In this document: positions 25,830-34,038 of the stretch, one piece after another
Position numbering within the stretch: the first letter of the stretch is position 1
Layout of the letters: every line of letters begins with the position of its first letter
Source: Chitinophagaceae bacterium
Lineage (GTDB): Bacteria > Bacteroidota > Bacteroidia > Chitinophagales > Chitinophagaceae
Reading direction: 5' to 3'
Assembly: GCA_014379965.1 (NCBI GenBank)
Contig: JACMKU010000180.1
Coordinates: 1-44,019, forward strand
DNA: 44,019 bases
Program-made: the position numbers and the translations under genes
Notes under the pieces: generated by a model
What the model was told of the DNA's origin: nothing
Databases searched by the model: none
What the model saw: only the letters and a program-made list of their open reading frames with translations

Positions 25830-26432
25830 TTGGATCCAGATTATTATTATACCATCGGAAAGCCATCCGTATCCGAGTTCCGCGATCGCGGAAGTAAGTT
25901 CATAGCTTATGCGTTTCCCATCAGGGACGCTGCTGAATTCAAGGAGAGGCTGGCTGCAATCAAGAAGGACCATCCCAAGGCAACGCATCATTGTTTCGGC
26001 TACCGACTTGGGCTCGATGGGAACAATTTTAGGGTCAGTGATGATGGGGAGCCATCGGGTTCAGCAGGTAGGCCCATCCTCGGACAGATCGATAGCAGGC
26101 AAGTCACGAATGCGCTGATCATAGTAGTCAGGTATTTCGGCGGAACATTGCTCGGTGTCCCTGGATTGATCAATGCATATAAGACAGCCGCCTCACTCGC
26201 ACTACAGGTAACTCCGATCGAACAACGGCCAGTTGAAGTGAGCTACTCAATTGAATTTGATTATACGTTGATGAATGAGGTGATGATGCTGGTAAAACAA
26301 TACAACTGTACCGTTCATTCACAAGAGATGCAACTCTTCTGCCAGATGAAAATTGGCATACCGAAGAACCGGGTTGATGAAGTATTTTATAAATTGAGGG
26401 AATTGCGGGGAGTGGAGGTCAATAGTCAATAG
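25830..26432 (+). CDS. YigZ/IMPACT family protein (UPF0029)
   Basis: The 200-aa protein has the Impact N-terminal fold with SKFIAYAFPIRDAAEFKERL, ATHHCFGYRLG, SDDGEPSGSAGRPIL and VVRYFGGTLLGVPGLINAYK, then a ferredoxin-like C-terminal domain. The family is conserved; its biochemical role in bacteria is not firmly known. The start is TTG at 25830, immediately after the ribD stop TAG, so the two are translationally coupled. The final codons and stop (NSQ) are written by the family A repeat. Confidence 0.88.
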   Translation: MDPDYYYTIGKPSVSEFRDRGSKFIAYAFPIRDAAEFKERLAAIKKDHPKATHHCFGYRLGLDGNNFRVSDDGEPSGSAGRPILGQIDSRQVTNALIIVVRYFGGTLLGVPGLINAYKTAASLALQVTPIEQRPVEVSYSIEFDYTLMNEVMMLVKQYNCTVHSQEMQLFCQMKIGIPKNRVDEVFYKLRELRGVEVNSQ

Positions 26433-26586
26433 GCAATAGGCAATAAGCAATAGACAATAGGCAATAGCCAATTATCAAGTTAAATTTGACAAGTACAAAC
26501 GACCATTGCCTATCGCCTATCGCCTATTGCCTATTGCCTATTGCCTATTGCTTATTGCTTATTGCCCGTTGCCGATTGACTACTGC
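26417..26586. repeat. Family A inverted array (7-bp GCAATAG unit)
   Basis: Left arm 26417-26469 is (GCAATAG)n and right arm 26503-26586 is (CTATTGC)n, both with scattered point variants; the 33-bp loop has no repeat. It lies between the convergent YigZ and hydroxyacyl-CoA dehydrogenase genes. The left arm overlaps the YigZ stop and the right arm ends six bases from the other gene's stop. Confidence 0.92.
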
Positions 26587-26592
26587 TTGCCA

Positions 26593-27480
26593 CTAAAGAA
26601 AACGTCTACTAACTCGCAGGTCTTTACTTCCAGGAGCATATTCATAAAATCCTTCTCCACTCTTCACCCCAAGTTTTCCAGCTGTCACCATGTTCACGAG
26701 TAAGGGACAGGGCGCATACTTTGGGTTTCCAAATCCATCATGCAATACACCCAGGATTGAATGACATACATCGAGGCCGATGAAGTCCGCTAGTTGCAAT
26801 GGCCCCATGGGATGAGCCATTCCTAATTTCATAACCGTATCAATCTGCTCTACGCCTGCAACACCCTCATAGAGGCTATAGATAGCCTCATTGATCATCG
26901 GCATGAGTATTCTGTTGGCAATAAAACCAGGATAGTCGTTTACCACACACGGGATTTTGCCTAGTTGTTGGCTGATCTCAACGATCTTATCAGTCACGTC
27001 CTTACTGGTCGCGTAACCATTGATGATCTCCACCAGTTTCATTACTGGTACGGGATTCATGAAGTGCATACCAATCACACGGCTCGCCGTTCTCGTTACC
27101 GCCGCAATCTTCGTGATGGAAATGGAGGAAGTATTTGTGGCAAGGATTGCGTCTTTAGGAGAAAGTGAGTCGAGCTGTTCGAAAATTTGCAGTTTGAGGT
27201 CGATGTTTTCCGTAGCCGCCTCTATCACGAGTTCCGCATTCTTTACACCCTCGCTCATGTTTGAGTGAGTGGAAATATTAGCGAGAGCCTTCTTTTTCTG
27301 CTCTTCTGTGCTTATGCCCTTTGCGATCTGCCGGTCAAAATTTTTGCTGATGTTGGCAACCGCCCTATCCAATTGGGCCAGGGAAATATCCACTATGTTT
27401 ACTTTGAAACCCGCTTGTGCGAATACATGTGCGATCCCGTTTCCCATGGTGCCCGCACCTACTACCGAAATATTTGTCAT
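26593..27480 (-). CDS. hbd: 3-hydroxybutyryl-CoA / 3-hydroxyacyl-CoA dehydrogenase
   Basis: NAD-dependent oxidation of (S)-3-hydroxyacyl-CoA. The 295-aa protein is the stand-alone form: NAD motif ISVVGAGTMGNGIAHVFAQA at residues 4-23, then ILATNTSSISITKIAA, the catalytic His in GMHFMNPVPVMKLVEII, the partner Glu region, and the C-terminal domain NRILMPMINEAIYSLYEGVA and GPLQLADFIGLDVCHSIL. Size and motif order match short-chain hydroxybutyryl-CoA dehydrogenases. It could oxidise the hydroxybutyryl-CoA reached downstream of the glutaryl-CoA-dehydrogenase-like enzyme encoded at 42797; that link is inference. Confidence 0.94.
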   Translation of the reverse strand: MTNISVVGAGTMGNGIAHVFAQAGFKVNIVDISLAQLDRAVANISKNFDRQIAKGISTEEQKKKALANISTHSNMSEGVKNAELVIEAATENIDLKLQIFEQLDSLSPKDAILATNTSSISITKIAAVTRTASRVIGMHFMNPVPVMKLVEIINGYATSKDVTDKIVEISQQLGKIPCVVNDYPGFIANRILMPMINEAIYSLYEGVAGVEQIDTVMKLGMAHPMGPLQLADFIGLDVCHSILGVLHDGFGNPKYAPCPLLVNMVTAGKLGVKSGEGFYEYAPGSKDLRVSRRFL

Positions 27481-27540
27481 TGGTTAAAACTTTGAAGCAA
27501 GCTACTGAATCGGGCGGAATTCGTTCTTAGAGTGCTGCTC

Positions 27541-27676
27541 TAAGTTTAAAGGTTTGATAGTTCAAGGGTTTAAGAGTTGTGATTTCAGAAACTACCCTTA
27601 AGTCGGGAAGTGACTGAAATCACAACTCTTAAACCCTTAAACTCTTAAACTTTTAAACGTTTAAACTTTTAAACCC
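27541..27676. repeat. Family C inverted element with conserved core
   Basis: Outer arms are GTTTAAAG-type octamers (27541-27572 and 27627-27676). The inside holds a perfect 23-bp stem: GGGTTTAAGAGTTGTG and TTTCAG at 27566-27588, pairing with 27614-27636, around a 25-nt loop. The core is shared with the copy at 40730-40776 (TTTCAGAAA, GGGAA, ACTGA and TCACAAC in the same order), so this is a defined dispersed element, not just simple sequence. It separates two minus-strand genes. Confidence 0.92.
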
Positions 27677-27694
27677 ATGTAAACCTGGAAAAAC

Positions 27695-28330
27695 TCACTT
27701 GTTCTTGAAATCCCCGCGCTTCCACGCCTGGATAAAATCTGCCCAGGCAGCAGGGTTGAAGATGTTCATTGGAGGAACCTGGCCAGAGTATACGGCCTTC
27801 TTGGCAATATTATTAAATTGGATCGCAGTCGCCTCACGACCGTCTCCGGGAGTCGTCTTCATAAGAATCCGGCGCTTGGTGGCATCGGTGTTTCGCCGGG
27901 CAATTTCGATATCATCATCGGGCACCTTCGTACTTACGAAATCCCTGGCAAACTGTTCAGCAGTAGGCCGTGGTCGTATGATAGTGGCTGGAAGATACAC
28001 CGTGTCCTGAACCATCAATTGCACCACGCTATATTGATTGCCTTCGATGTTGCGGGGTACAGTGATCGTCTTTGGTTTGTAGCTAACGTGGGTAAACTCC
28101 ACCTGGTCGCCTTTTAGTACTACGATGGAGAACACGCCATCGCCATTGGTGATCGTTCCCCTGTTCTGGCCTTTTACCATGATGCTTACCGCTGGTATGC
28201 CGACGAGACTGTCCGCCGTCATGATAACGCCATAGAGCTGTACGACGGAATCCCTAGCGGTTTCAAACTGCGCGTTTATTGTAGTGGGAATCAGTAAAAT
28301 GAGACCGATATAAAGTAAAATTTTCTTCAT
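27695..28330 (-). CDS. Secreted protein with CarboxypepD_reg-like domain
   Basis: The 211-aa protein has a signal peptide (ILLYIGLILLIPTTINAQF) and one beta-sandwich of the CarboxypepD_reg-like type at about residues 30-110 (LYGVIMTADSLVGIPAVSIM, NRGTITNGDGVFSIVV, VEFTHVSYKPKTITVP). This domain is usually the N-terminal plug-side module of TonB-dependent receptors but here there is no barrel. The C-terminal 90 residues are specific, with RRNTDATKRRILM. No function can be assigned beyond an envelope location. Confidence 0.75.
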   Translation of the reverse strand: MKKILLYIGLILLIPTTINAQFETARDSVVQLYGVIMTADSLVGIPAVSIMVKGQNRGTITNGDGVFSIVVLKGDQVEFTHVSYKPKTITVPRNIEGNQYSVVQLMVQDTVYLPATIIRPRPTAEQFARDFVSTKVPDDDIEIARRNTDATKRRILMKTTPGDGREATAIQFNNIAKKAVYSGQVPPMNIFNPAAWADFIQAWKRGDFKNK

Positions 28331-28394
28331 GAGGGAAAGTCAAAAATAAGGACAACTTGATCAAATAAGGCAACAAATTACCTCTCCGGATGTT

Positions 28395-28402
28395 TACCTT
28401 TG
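28395..28402 (+). promoter_or_regulatory. putative -7 box for mrp
   Basis: TACCTTTG, an exact TAnnTTTG, 34 bases before the ATG at 28437, within a divergent gap without repeats. Confidence 0.5.
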
Positions 28403-28436
28403 CAATCGCAAATCTAATTTAACATAAGCTTTGAAT

Positions 28437-29531
28437 ATGACGGAAGAAAAAGTGCTGGATGCCCTGCGTACCGTACAGGAACCGGATCTTAAAAAAGACC
28501 TGGTGACGCTGAATATGGTCAGGGATATTGTCATCGAAAAATATTATATATCATTCACCGTAGTGCTCACAACACCGGCCTGCCCGATGAAAGACCACAT
28601 CAAGAATGCATGCATAAATGCTATCAAGACGCTGGTGAATAAGGATGCGGTAGTGAAGGTCAACTTCACAGCTAATACGACTACTAAACGAACAGATAAT
28701 AAGGCTGTGCTTCCCGGTGTAAAGAACATCATTGCCGTAGTCAGTGGCAAAGGTGGTGTAGGTAAATCGACTGTTGCTGCCAACCTTGCACTTGCTATCG
28801 CGCAGAGCGGTGCTAAGGTAGGGCTGATGGATGCGGACATCTATGGTCCAAGCGTGCCGATCATGTTTGGCGTGCGAGGCGAAAGGCCGATGATGATGGA
28901 TATCGAGGGTAAAGGGATGATCATTCCCCTGGAGCGTTATGGTATCAAACTTATAAGCATTGGTTTGCTCGTTGATGAAAAGAATGCCGTGGTATGGCGG
29001 GGTCCAATGGCCAGCAGTGCGATAAGACAATTTATCACCGATGTATTCTGGGGCGACCTCGATTACCTGATAGTTGATATGCCGCCGGGAACAGGTGATA
29101 TTCATCTTACGTTGATGCAGACAGTGCCCGTAACCGGAGCTGTTATCGTAACAACCCCACAGGATGTTGCGCTCGCGGATGCGAAAAAAGGTATCGCCAT
29201 GTTCGGACAGGCGCAATTAAACGTGCCGGTCATCGGACTCGTAGAAAATATGAGTTATTTCACCCCTGCCGAATTGCCAGACAATAAGTATTATATTTTC
29301 GGGAAGGATGGAGGCAAGCGACTGGCTGATGAGTATGATCTGCCTTTCCTTGGACAGATTCCCATTGTTCAAAGCATTCGTGAAGGTGGAGATATTGGCA
29401 TTCCAGTGATGGTGAGCGATGATAACGTGACGAAGGTGGCATTCGAAGAATTCGCAGCACACGTTGTAAGGAGTGTTTCGATGAGAAATGCAAATATGTC
29501 GACGGAAGAGGTGGTGGAAACGGTATCATGA
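28437..29531 (+). CDS. mrp: Mrp/NBP35-family iron-sulfur carrier ATPase
   Basis: ATP-binding scaffold/carrier for Fe-S clusters. The 364-aa protein has an N-terminal MIP18 (DUF59) domain with the Cys motif TTPACPMKDH (about residues 45-54), then the deviant Walker A GKGGVGKST at 104-112, DADIYGPSVPIMFGV, and DMPPGTGDIHLTLMQ. The C-terminal CxxC cluster motif of E. coli ApbC is absent: ENMSYFTPAELPDNKYYIFG stands where it would be. I recall this being usual in Bacteroidota homologues. ATG 28437 is preferred over TTG 28431. The stop codon lies inside the first unit of the family I array. Confidence 0.94.
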   Translation: MTEEKVLDALRTVQEPDLKKDLVTLNMVRDIVIEKYYISFTVVLTTPACPMKDHIKNACINAIKTLVNKDAVVKVNFTANTTTKRTDNKAVLPGVKNIIAVVSGKGGVGKSTVAANLALAIAQSGAKVGLMDADIYGPSVPIMFGVRGERPMMMDIEGKGMIIPLERYGIKLISIGLLVDEKNAVVWRGPMASSAIRQFITDVFWGDLDYLIVDMPPGTGDIHLTLMQTVPVTGAVIVTTPQDVALADAKKGIAMFGQAQLNVPVIGLVENMSYFTPAELPDNKYYIFGKDGGKRLADEYDLPFLGQIPIVQSIREGGDIGIPVMVSDDNVTKVAFEEFAAHVVRSVSMRNANMSTEEVVETVS

Positions 29532-29795
29532 GAATACAGGACCGCAGATTTTCATGATAACTATGATAAATGATGATTGAGTAGGTTGAAAGCTAAATCC
29601 GGCTTATCATGATAATACAGGGCCGCAGATTTTCATGATAACTATGATAAATGATGATTGAGTAGGTTGAAAGCTAAATCCGGCTTATCATGATAATACA
29701 GGGCCGCAGATTTTCATGATTATTATGATAAATGATGATTGATTATGTTGAATGCTAGATCCGGCTTATCATGATCATCATGATTATCTGCGGTC
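29525..29795. repeat. Family I element: three 81-bp tandem units with an inverted end
   Basis: Units start at 29525, 29606 and 29687, each exactly 81 bp; units 1 and 2 are nearly identical and unit 3 has about ten substitutions. A fourth partial unit from 29768 turns into an inverted copy that ends in CTGCGGTC at 29795. Measured from the first GACCGCAG (29540) the element has inverted ends of about 28 bp, the same ends as the GxxExxY module at 33617-34182. It has no gene. Units contain many internal ATCATGAT palindromes. It lies between mrp and the convergent gene at 29963. Confidence 0.92.
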
Positions 29796-29868
29796 TAGTC
29801 CATGAACACAAAAGTGAATTATGCACCGGGTCAGCAGAAAAAACATCGATGATACCTATTAGGTTGAT

Positions 29869-29900
29869 AAAAGAGGCCGCTTCTGTAAGCGGCCTCTTTT
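29869..29900. terminator. Bidirectional intrinsic terminator
   Basis: AAAAGAGGCCGCTT and AAGCGGCCTCTTTT form a perfect 14-bp stem with loop CTGT; the T run on each strand suits both mrp (plus) and the minus gene at 29963-30919. Further bases between 29796 and 29962 hold nothing else recognisable. Confidence 0.88.
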
Positions 29901-29962
29901 ATGTACGGATTGAAGTAAGCAGGCAACCGATTACCACACACGAAAAGGCCTTTTCCCTGACG

Positions 29963-30919
29963 TCACATCCTCCTGGTGAAGGAGAACCCCATTGCTAGAG
30001 AATTCGTTTGATCGGGGTAGCTATATAGATTGAATGTATTCCTCTTGTCCCTTTTCTTCGCATTTACTGCAAGGTTAATGATGCTGGTGACGAGCGTTGA
30101 CGTGCCGACCGCGATATTGACGTAGGATAAGTTGTTCTGTTTCTTGTACGTGGTTGTTTCCTGCCCCCCATTTATCCAATACTCCGTCGTGGACTTCTTA
30201 ATGTTAGCTACACCAAGTAAAATCTGTGATGTGCCTGTGATTACTCCTACAATGCCTACCGCCGGACGGTATGGACCTTTATTCGTCATGTTGAAAATAT
30301 GGACACCGAGATTTGCTCCACCCATTATTCCCGACGAGACACCATAGGCAGGCTTGATTTCGACACTTCTTGTTTGGGGATCGGGAAGTGGACCATAGGT
30401 TGGTTGTATCATCGCACATTCCTCCAATGTTAAACCATATTCTTCGGCCCACGCTTCGAGGGCAGGTTCATTCATCTCGAGAAGAAAATCGTATTGATGG
30501 TTTTTATTTATAACCTCAGCCATCTCGCGCCCGCGTGTTTGTTCCACCAGGTACCCAACTGCGCAAATCGTCCCTTTGTCATCAATAAAGCAAGGTCTTC
30601 GTTCTCCCGGATAAGCACTGTTCACGGGAAACTTTTCGGCAACGAGGTATTCCTGCAACGCCGATAGTATTTGGTTGCGGTTCGTACTTTGCTTTTCACT
30701 TAAATGACCAGTAGGGGTTTCACTCAGCAACCGCTGCACGTAGGAAAGGTGGGTGCGGATGCGTGCCGTTTCGCTTACTGATTCATCGGGGAGGGTGCCG
30801 AAGGTTGAAATATAACTCACATCATGCAAAACAGGATTTATTTCCTGGAAGCCCCGTTGTTGTGAATTGCTAACCAGCACGATTGCCAGGAGGCTGCTCA
30901 TCATTAAGATTCGTTTCAT
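29963..30919 (-). CDS. Secreted protein of unknown function
   Basis: The 318-aa protein has a signal peptide (ILMMSSLLAIVLVSNSQQ). Residues about 108-175 form a conserved-looking block: RPCFIDDKGTICAVGYLVEQ, then EMAEVINKNHQYDFLLEMNE, WAEEYGLTLEECAMIQPTYG. I recall such blocks in secreted proteins of Myxococcota and Bacteroidota but know no named function. The rest has hydrophobic glycine-rich stretches (GIMGGANLGVHIFN, AVGIVGVITGTSQILLGVA) that could be membrane-inserted, and ends FSFTRRM. It converges on mrp, sharing a bidirectional terminator. Confidence 0.75.
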   Translation of the reverse strand: MKRILMMSSLLAIVLVSNSQQRGFQEINPVLHDVSYISTFGTLPDESVSETARIRTHLSYVQRLLSETPTGHLSEKQSTNRNQILSALQEYLVAEKFPVNSAYPGERRPCFIDDKGTICAVGYLVEQTRGREMAEVINKNHQYDFLLEMNEPALEAWAEEYGLTLEECAMIQPTYGPLPDPQTRSVEIKPAYGVSSGIMGGANLGVHIFNMTNKGPYRPAVGIVGVITGTSQILLGVANIKKSTTEYWINGGQETTTYKKQNNLSYVNIAVGTSTLVTSIINLAVNAKKRDKRNTFNLYSYPDQTNSLAMGFSFTRRM

Positions 30920-30988
30920 AGACAGTCAGTTTAGTCGATTGACAACACCCGTAATAAAAACGTTGCACCTCCTTGAGGCAAGAAATCT

Positions 30989-30996
30989 TAATTTCG
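30989..30996 (+). promoter_or_regulatory. putative -7 box for the PaiB-like gene
   Basis: TAATTTCG (TAnnTTyG) ends four bases before the ATG at 31001. TTG at 30963 is 23 bp upstream, close to -33 spacing. Confidence 0.45.
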
Positions 30997-31000
30997 CCCC

Positions 31001-31633
31001 ATGTATAGCCTACCTGATTTCAAAGAAAAGAATCCGGACGTGGTGAAGCAGTTCGTCCGGGAGCACCCCTTCGCCTTCCTGTCCGGATGTAACCAGGCGA
31101 GTAAGCCGATTGCCACGCAGGTTCCCGTCTTCATAGACGAGAAGGACAGTAAGTTGTTCCTGACGGGCCATATGATGAGGAACACGGATCATCATAAGGC
31201 GTTTTTGCAGAATCCAAACGTACTGGCTGTATTCACCGGCGCCCATTCGTATGTCAGTGCAAGTTGGTATGCCGACAAACAACAGGCATCCACCTGGAAT
31301 TACATGAGCGTCCATGCGAAGGGTACGATACGATTTCTCGATGAAGCGGAACTTTTAGAAGTCTTGAGGAGGACCACCAATCATTTCGAGAACAATCCTA
31401 CATCAGGCTCGAACTTTGATGATATTCCTACTGACTACGTCGAGCGACTGATCAAGGCGATTGTGGCGTTCGAAATAACTGTTGAGGAGATCGATAATGT
31501 TTTCAAGCTTAGCCAGAATCGCGATGAGAAGAGCTATGATAATATTATCCGCGAGTTAAGAAACGGCGACGGCGATGCAAAACGAATCGCTGAATTGATG
31601 GAACAAAGAAAGGCAGAGGTATTTAATTCATGA
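31001..31633 (+). CDS. PaiB-family FMN-binding protein
   Basis: The 210-aa protein matches the PaiB/FMN-binding split-barrel family (Pfam FMN_bind_2): PDFKEKNPDVVKQFVREHPF, IATQVPVFIDE, GHMMRNTDHHKAF, FTGAHSYVSASWYADKQQ, TWNYMSVHAKGTIRFLDE, and the C-terminal helix region KAIVAFEITVEEIDNVFKLS. Bacillus PaiB was described as a repressor of sporulation/degradative genes, but the family may be flavin or haem enzymes; no DNA-binding motif is visible. Its stop overlaps the next start in ATGA, so the pair is translationally coupled. Confidence 0.88.
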   Translation: MYSLPDFKEKNPDVVKQFVREHPFAFLSGCNQASKPIATQVPVFIDEKDSKLFLTGHMMRNTDHHKAFLQNPNVLAVFTGAHSYVSASWYADKQQASTWNYMSVHAKGTIRFLDEAELLEVLRRTTNHFENNPTSGSNFDDIPTDYVERLIKAIVAFEITVEEIDNVFKLSQNRDEKSYDNIIRELRNGDGDAKRIAELMEQRKAEVFNS

Positions 31634-32526
31634 AGTACACAATTTTCACTTTCGTATTATATTGCCTGGCATGCACGCCCGCAAAACAGGGAAAAAATTC
31701 TATTTCCATGACGCAGGAATTTGACAAACAGGGCCACCGAGGTTGCCGGGGTCTTATGCCGGAAAATACCATACCCGCCATGCGTACGGCACTTGATCTT
31801 GGCGTCACCACATTAGAGATGGACGTTGTGATTACCAAGGATAAGAAAGTGGTACTGTCTCATGAACAGTGGTTCGGAGAGGAGATCACTACCAAGCCGG
31901 ATGGTACTCATATGGGCCAGCGCGAGGAACGAAAGTTCAACATCTATTGGATGACCTACAATGACGTGAAGACATTCGACGTCGGACTAAAGCCACACCC
32001 CAGGTTTCCCAGCCAGAAAAAGATGAAGGTCGTAAAGCCATTACTTACCGACGTCATCGATGATGTACAGGCGTACATGACTACCAGTAAGCGCCCATTT
32101 CCCTATTACAACATTGAAACAAAGAGCAATCCCGAGTTCGACGGCGTGTTTCAACCGAAGCCGGATGAGTTTGTGGAGCTATTGATGGATGTGATCAAAC
32201 AAAAAGGAATTCAGAATTACGTCATCATACAGTCCTTCGACTTCAGGACGCTTCAATATCTCCACCAGAAATACCCGGAGATAAAAACGGCCATGTTGAT
32301 AGAAGAGGATGATACGAGAACCTTGGAAGAGCAGGTTAAAGCACTCGGATTTACACCCACTATTTACAGCCCCGCGTTTCAGCTAGTCAACAGCAAACTT
32401 TTAAGGAAGTGCCATAGGGAGGGAATGAAGGTAATCCCATGGACGGTAAATACGAGGGAGCAAATTGAGGAGTTGAAGAAGTTGGGAGTTGATGGGGTTA
32501 TAACCGATTATCCGGATCTGTTTTAG
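31630..32526 (+). CDS. Glycerophosphodiester phosphodiesterase lipoprotein
   Basis: The 298-aa protein has a lipobox (FVLYCLAC, lipidated Cys at about residue 15). The TIM-barrel GDPD motifs follow: GHRGCRGLMPENTIPA (catalytic His and Glu-Asn), LEMDVVITKDKKVVLSHE (metal Glu-Asp and second His), the YYNIETKSN strand, QSFDFRTLQYLHQ and the late VIPWTVNTREQIEELKKLGV. It would cleave glycerophosphodiesters to glycerol-3-phosphate in the periplasm or at the outer membrane. It overlaps the PaiB-like gene by four bases. Confidence 0.92.
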   Translation: MKYTIFTFVLYCLACTPAKQGKNSISMTQEFDKQGHRGCRGLMPENTIPAMRTALDLGVTTLEMDVVITKDKKVVLSHEQWFGEEITTKPDGTHMGQREERKFNIYWMTYNDVKTFDVGLKPHPRFPSQKKMKVVKPLLTDVIDDVQAYMTTSKRPFPYYNIETKSNPEFDGVFQPKPDEFVELLMDVIKQKGIQNYVIIQSFDFRTLQYLHQKYPEIKTAMLIEEDDTRTLEEQVKALGFTPTIYSPAFQLVNSKLLRKCHREGMKVIPWTVNTREQIEELKKLGVDGVITDYPDLF

Positions 32527-32532
32527 CTGAAG

Positions 32533-32630
32533 AAGTTGACTGGGTTGATTGGGTTGATTGGGTTGATTGATGAAATTCGAATACTGGGCTTAATCAACTC
32601 AATCAACTTATTCAACTCATTCAACCAATC
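32533..32630. repeat. Family D inverted array
   Basis: Left arm GTTGACTGGGTTGATTGGG to 32570, right arm 32588-32630 (CTTAATCAACTCAATCAAC and on). The stop codon of the convergent ACMS decarboxylase gene (32621-32623) is inside the right arm, and the left arm starts seven bases after the GDPD stop. Confidence 0.9.
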
Positions 32631-33610
32631 CCCAGCCATTCCTCCGCATTCTTTTGCAATAGCCTTCGCGAAGATTTTTTTCCGAGTTTTAATTTCTCAA
32701 TGAGCTTTCCTGGGTGTTGTTCGCCGAGTGGAAAAGGATAATCACTTCCCAAACAAATCTTTTCGTCTCCAAACAGGTCGATGAGATATTCCAATGCCTT
32801 CTTATCATGCACAAGGCTGTCCACCCAGAACTTTCCAATGTAGTCAATGGGCGCGATGTCATTATCGACCGCGACCAAATCCGGACGCACATCGAATCCA
32901 TGTTGTATACGACCTATAGTAAAAGGAAATGATCCACCGCCATGGGCGAATGCAACCCTCAGTTTCGGAAATGCAGCAAACACGCCGCCGAAGATCATCG
33001 AACAAATGGCTCTCGACGTCTCACCAGGCATTCCTACCAGCCAGGGCAACCAATATTTCTGCATCTGGTCTTCACCCATCATCTCCCACGGATGTACGAA
33101 AAGGGCGCATCCAATTTCTTCTGCCGCCTGATAGAAAGGGAAAAATTCTTTCTCCGATAAGTTCTTGCCATTGATATTAGAACCGATCTCGAGACCGGGC
33201 ATCTTCAATTCCTTCACACATCTTTCCATTTCCTTTATAGCAAGATCAATGTCCTGCAGAGGGATTGTGCCAATCCCTATAAATTTTTTTGGATGTCGAT
33301 CCACAACACCTGCGATGTGATCGTTGAAAAATCGAGACGTCTCCAATCCATCCTGTGGTTTCGCCCAATAATTAAATAATACGGGAATAGTTGACAGTAC
33401 CTGCATCGATACATCCGTCTCCTCCATTTCCACAATTCGTTTCGCTTCGTCGTAGCTATTTTCCTCGACCACCCGAAACAGTTTATCGCCCTTCATCATG
33501 CACGCCTCACAGTTGCGGTGTTCAACGTGAATGAATTCACCATAGCCAAACTTTTGTGTCCAGTTGGGCATTTCGGAGGGCATAATATGGGTGTGGATAT
33601 CGATTTTCAT
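32621..33610 (-). CDS. nbaD: 2-amino-3-carboxymuconate-6-semialdehyde decarboxylase (ACMSD)
   Basis: Removes CO2 from ACMS, sending tryptophan carbon to 2-aminomuconate semialdehyde and away from quinolinate. The 329-aa amidohydrolase has the zinc ligands of human ACMSD in nearly the same positions: H6 and H8 (MKIDIHTHIMP), H173 (FVHPWE), D290 (GSDYPFPLGE), with H223 (FAHGGG) and R46 (LFRVV). Whole segments are shared with the human protein, e.g. KYWLPWLVGMPGET and AICSMI. The start codon overlaps the upstream GxxExxY stop (ATGA). Confidence 0.95.
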   Translation of the reverse strand: MKIDIHTHIMPSEMPNWTQKFGYGEFIHVEHRNCEACMMKGDKLFRVVEENSYDEAKRIVEMEETDVSMQVLSTIPVLFNYWAKPQDGLETSRFFNDHIAGVVDRHPKKFIGIGTIPLQDIDLAIKEMERCVKELKMPGLEIGSNINGKNLSEKEFFPFYQAAEEIGCALFVHPWEMMGEDQMQKYWLPWLVGMPGETSRAICSMIFGGVFAAFPKLRVAFAHGGGSFPFTIGRIQHGFDVRPDLVAVDNDIAPIDYIGKFWVDSLVHDKKALEYLIDLFGDEKICLGSDYPFPLGEQHPGKLIEKLKLGKKSSRRLLQKNAEEWLGIG

Positions 33611-34038
33611 TTTTTTGACCGCAGATTATCAAGATTGTTATGATAAGTCAGATTTTTATACTTAGAACTAAACACTTTCCTTTTAAATTCAGGCTTTTCA
33701 CCAAAATTAAGTAATAGGCCCACGTCTATGTTCGTTGCCTTCAAATAATTAAGAAGTTGTGCTTCATGTTTGGAACACAGGCTTTCTGCAGCTTTATTTT
33801 CGATTATGACGACACCGTTGACGATTATATCCGCAATATAGAGTCCCACTCTTTGATCGTCGTAGTATACATCTATGGGGTTGTTCGCTATGCATTCCAG
33901 ACCAAGCTTTCTTAATTCTATACACAAAGCATTTTGATAAACCTTCTCAAGAAATCCATAGCCAAGGTGATTATAAACAGTATAGAATGACTTGATGATG
34001 AGAGATGTCGTGGCGGAGTGTATATAATTATTGGCCAT
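33607..34038 (-). CDS. GxxExxY protein (PD-(D/E)XK nuclease fold)
   Basis: The 143-aa protein carries the namesake motif GFLEKVY and a PD-(D/E)XK pattern: Asp in YIADIIVNGVVIIENKA followed by E-x-K, so all catalytic positions are intact. The family (Pfam PDDEXK_3) is common in Bacteroidota; I know no established function. ATG 34038 (MANNYIHSATTSLIIKSFY) is preferred; an ATG at 34056 adds six residues. The last codons (NLRSKK) and stop are written by one 28-bp family I repeat, and the inverted partner lies 117 bp upstream of the start. The gene separates the functionally linked HAAO and ACMSD genes. Confidence 0.88.
   Translation of the reverse strand: MANNYIHSATTSLIIKSFYTVYNHLGYGFLEKVYQNALCIELRKLGLECIANNPIDVYYDDQRVGLYIADIIVNGVVIIENKAAESLCSKHEAQLLNYLKATNIDVGLLLNFGEKPEFKRKVFSSKYKNLTYHNNLDNLRSKK

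Noticed and set aside
29525..29795. CRISPR-like array
   Set aside because: Units are continuous 81-bp tandem repeats without unique spacers, and no cas gene is in the window.
29771..29998. 75-codon frame after the family I array
   Set aside because: It runs through the repeat end and the bidirectional terminator and overlaps the 3' end of the minus-strand gene; not a plausible gene.
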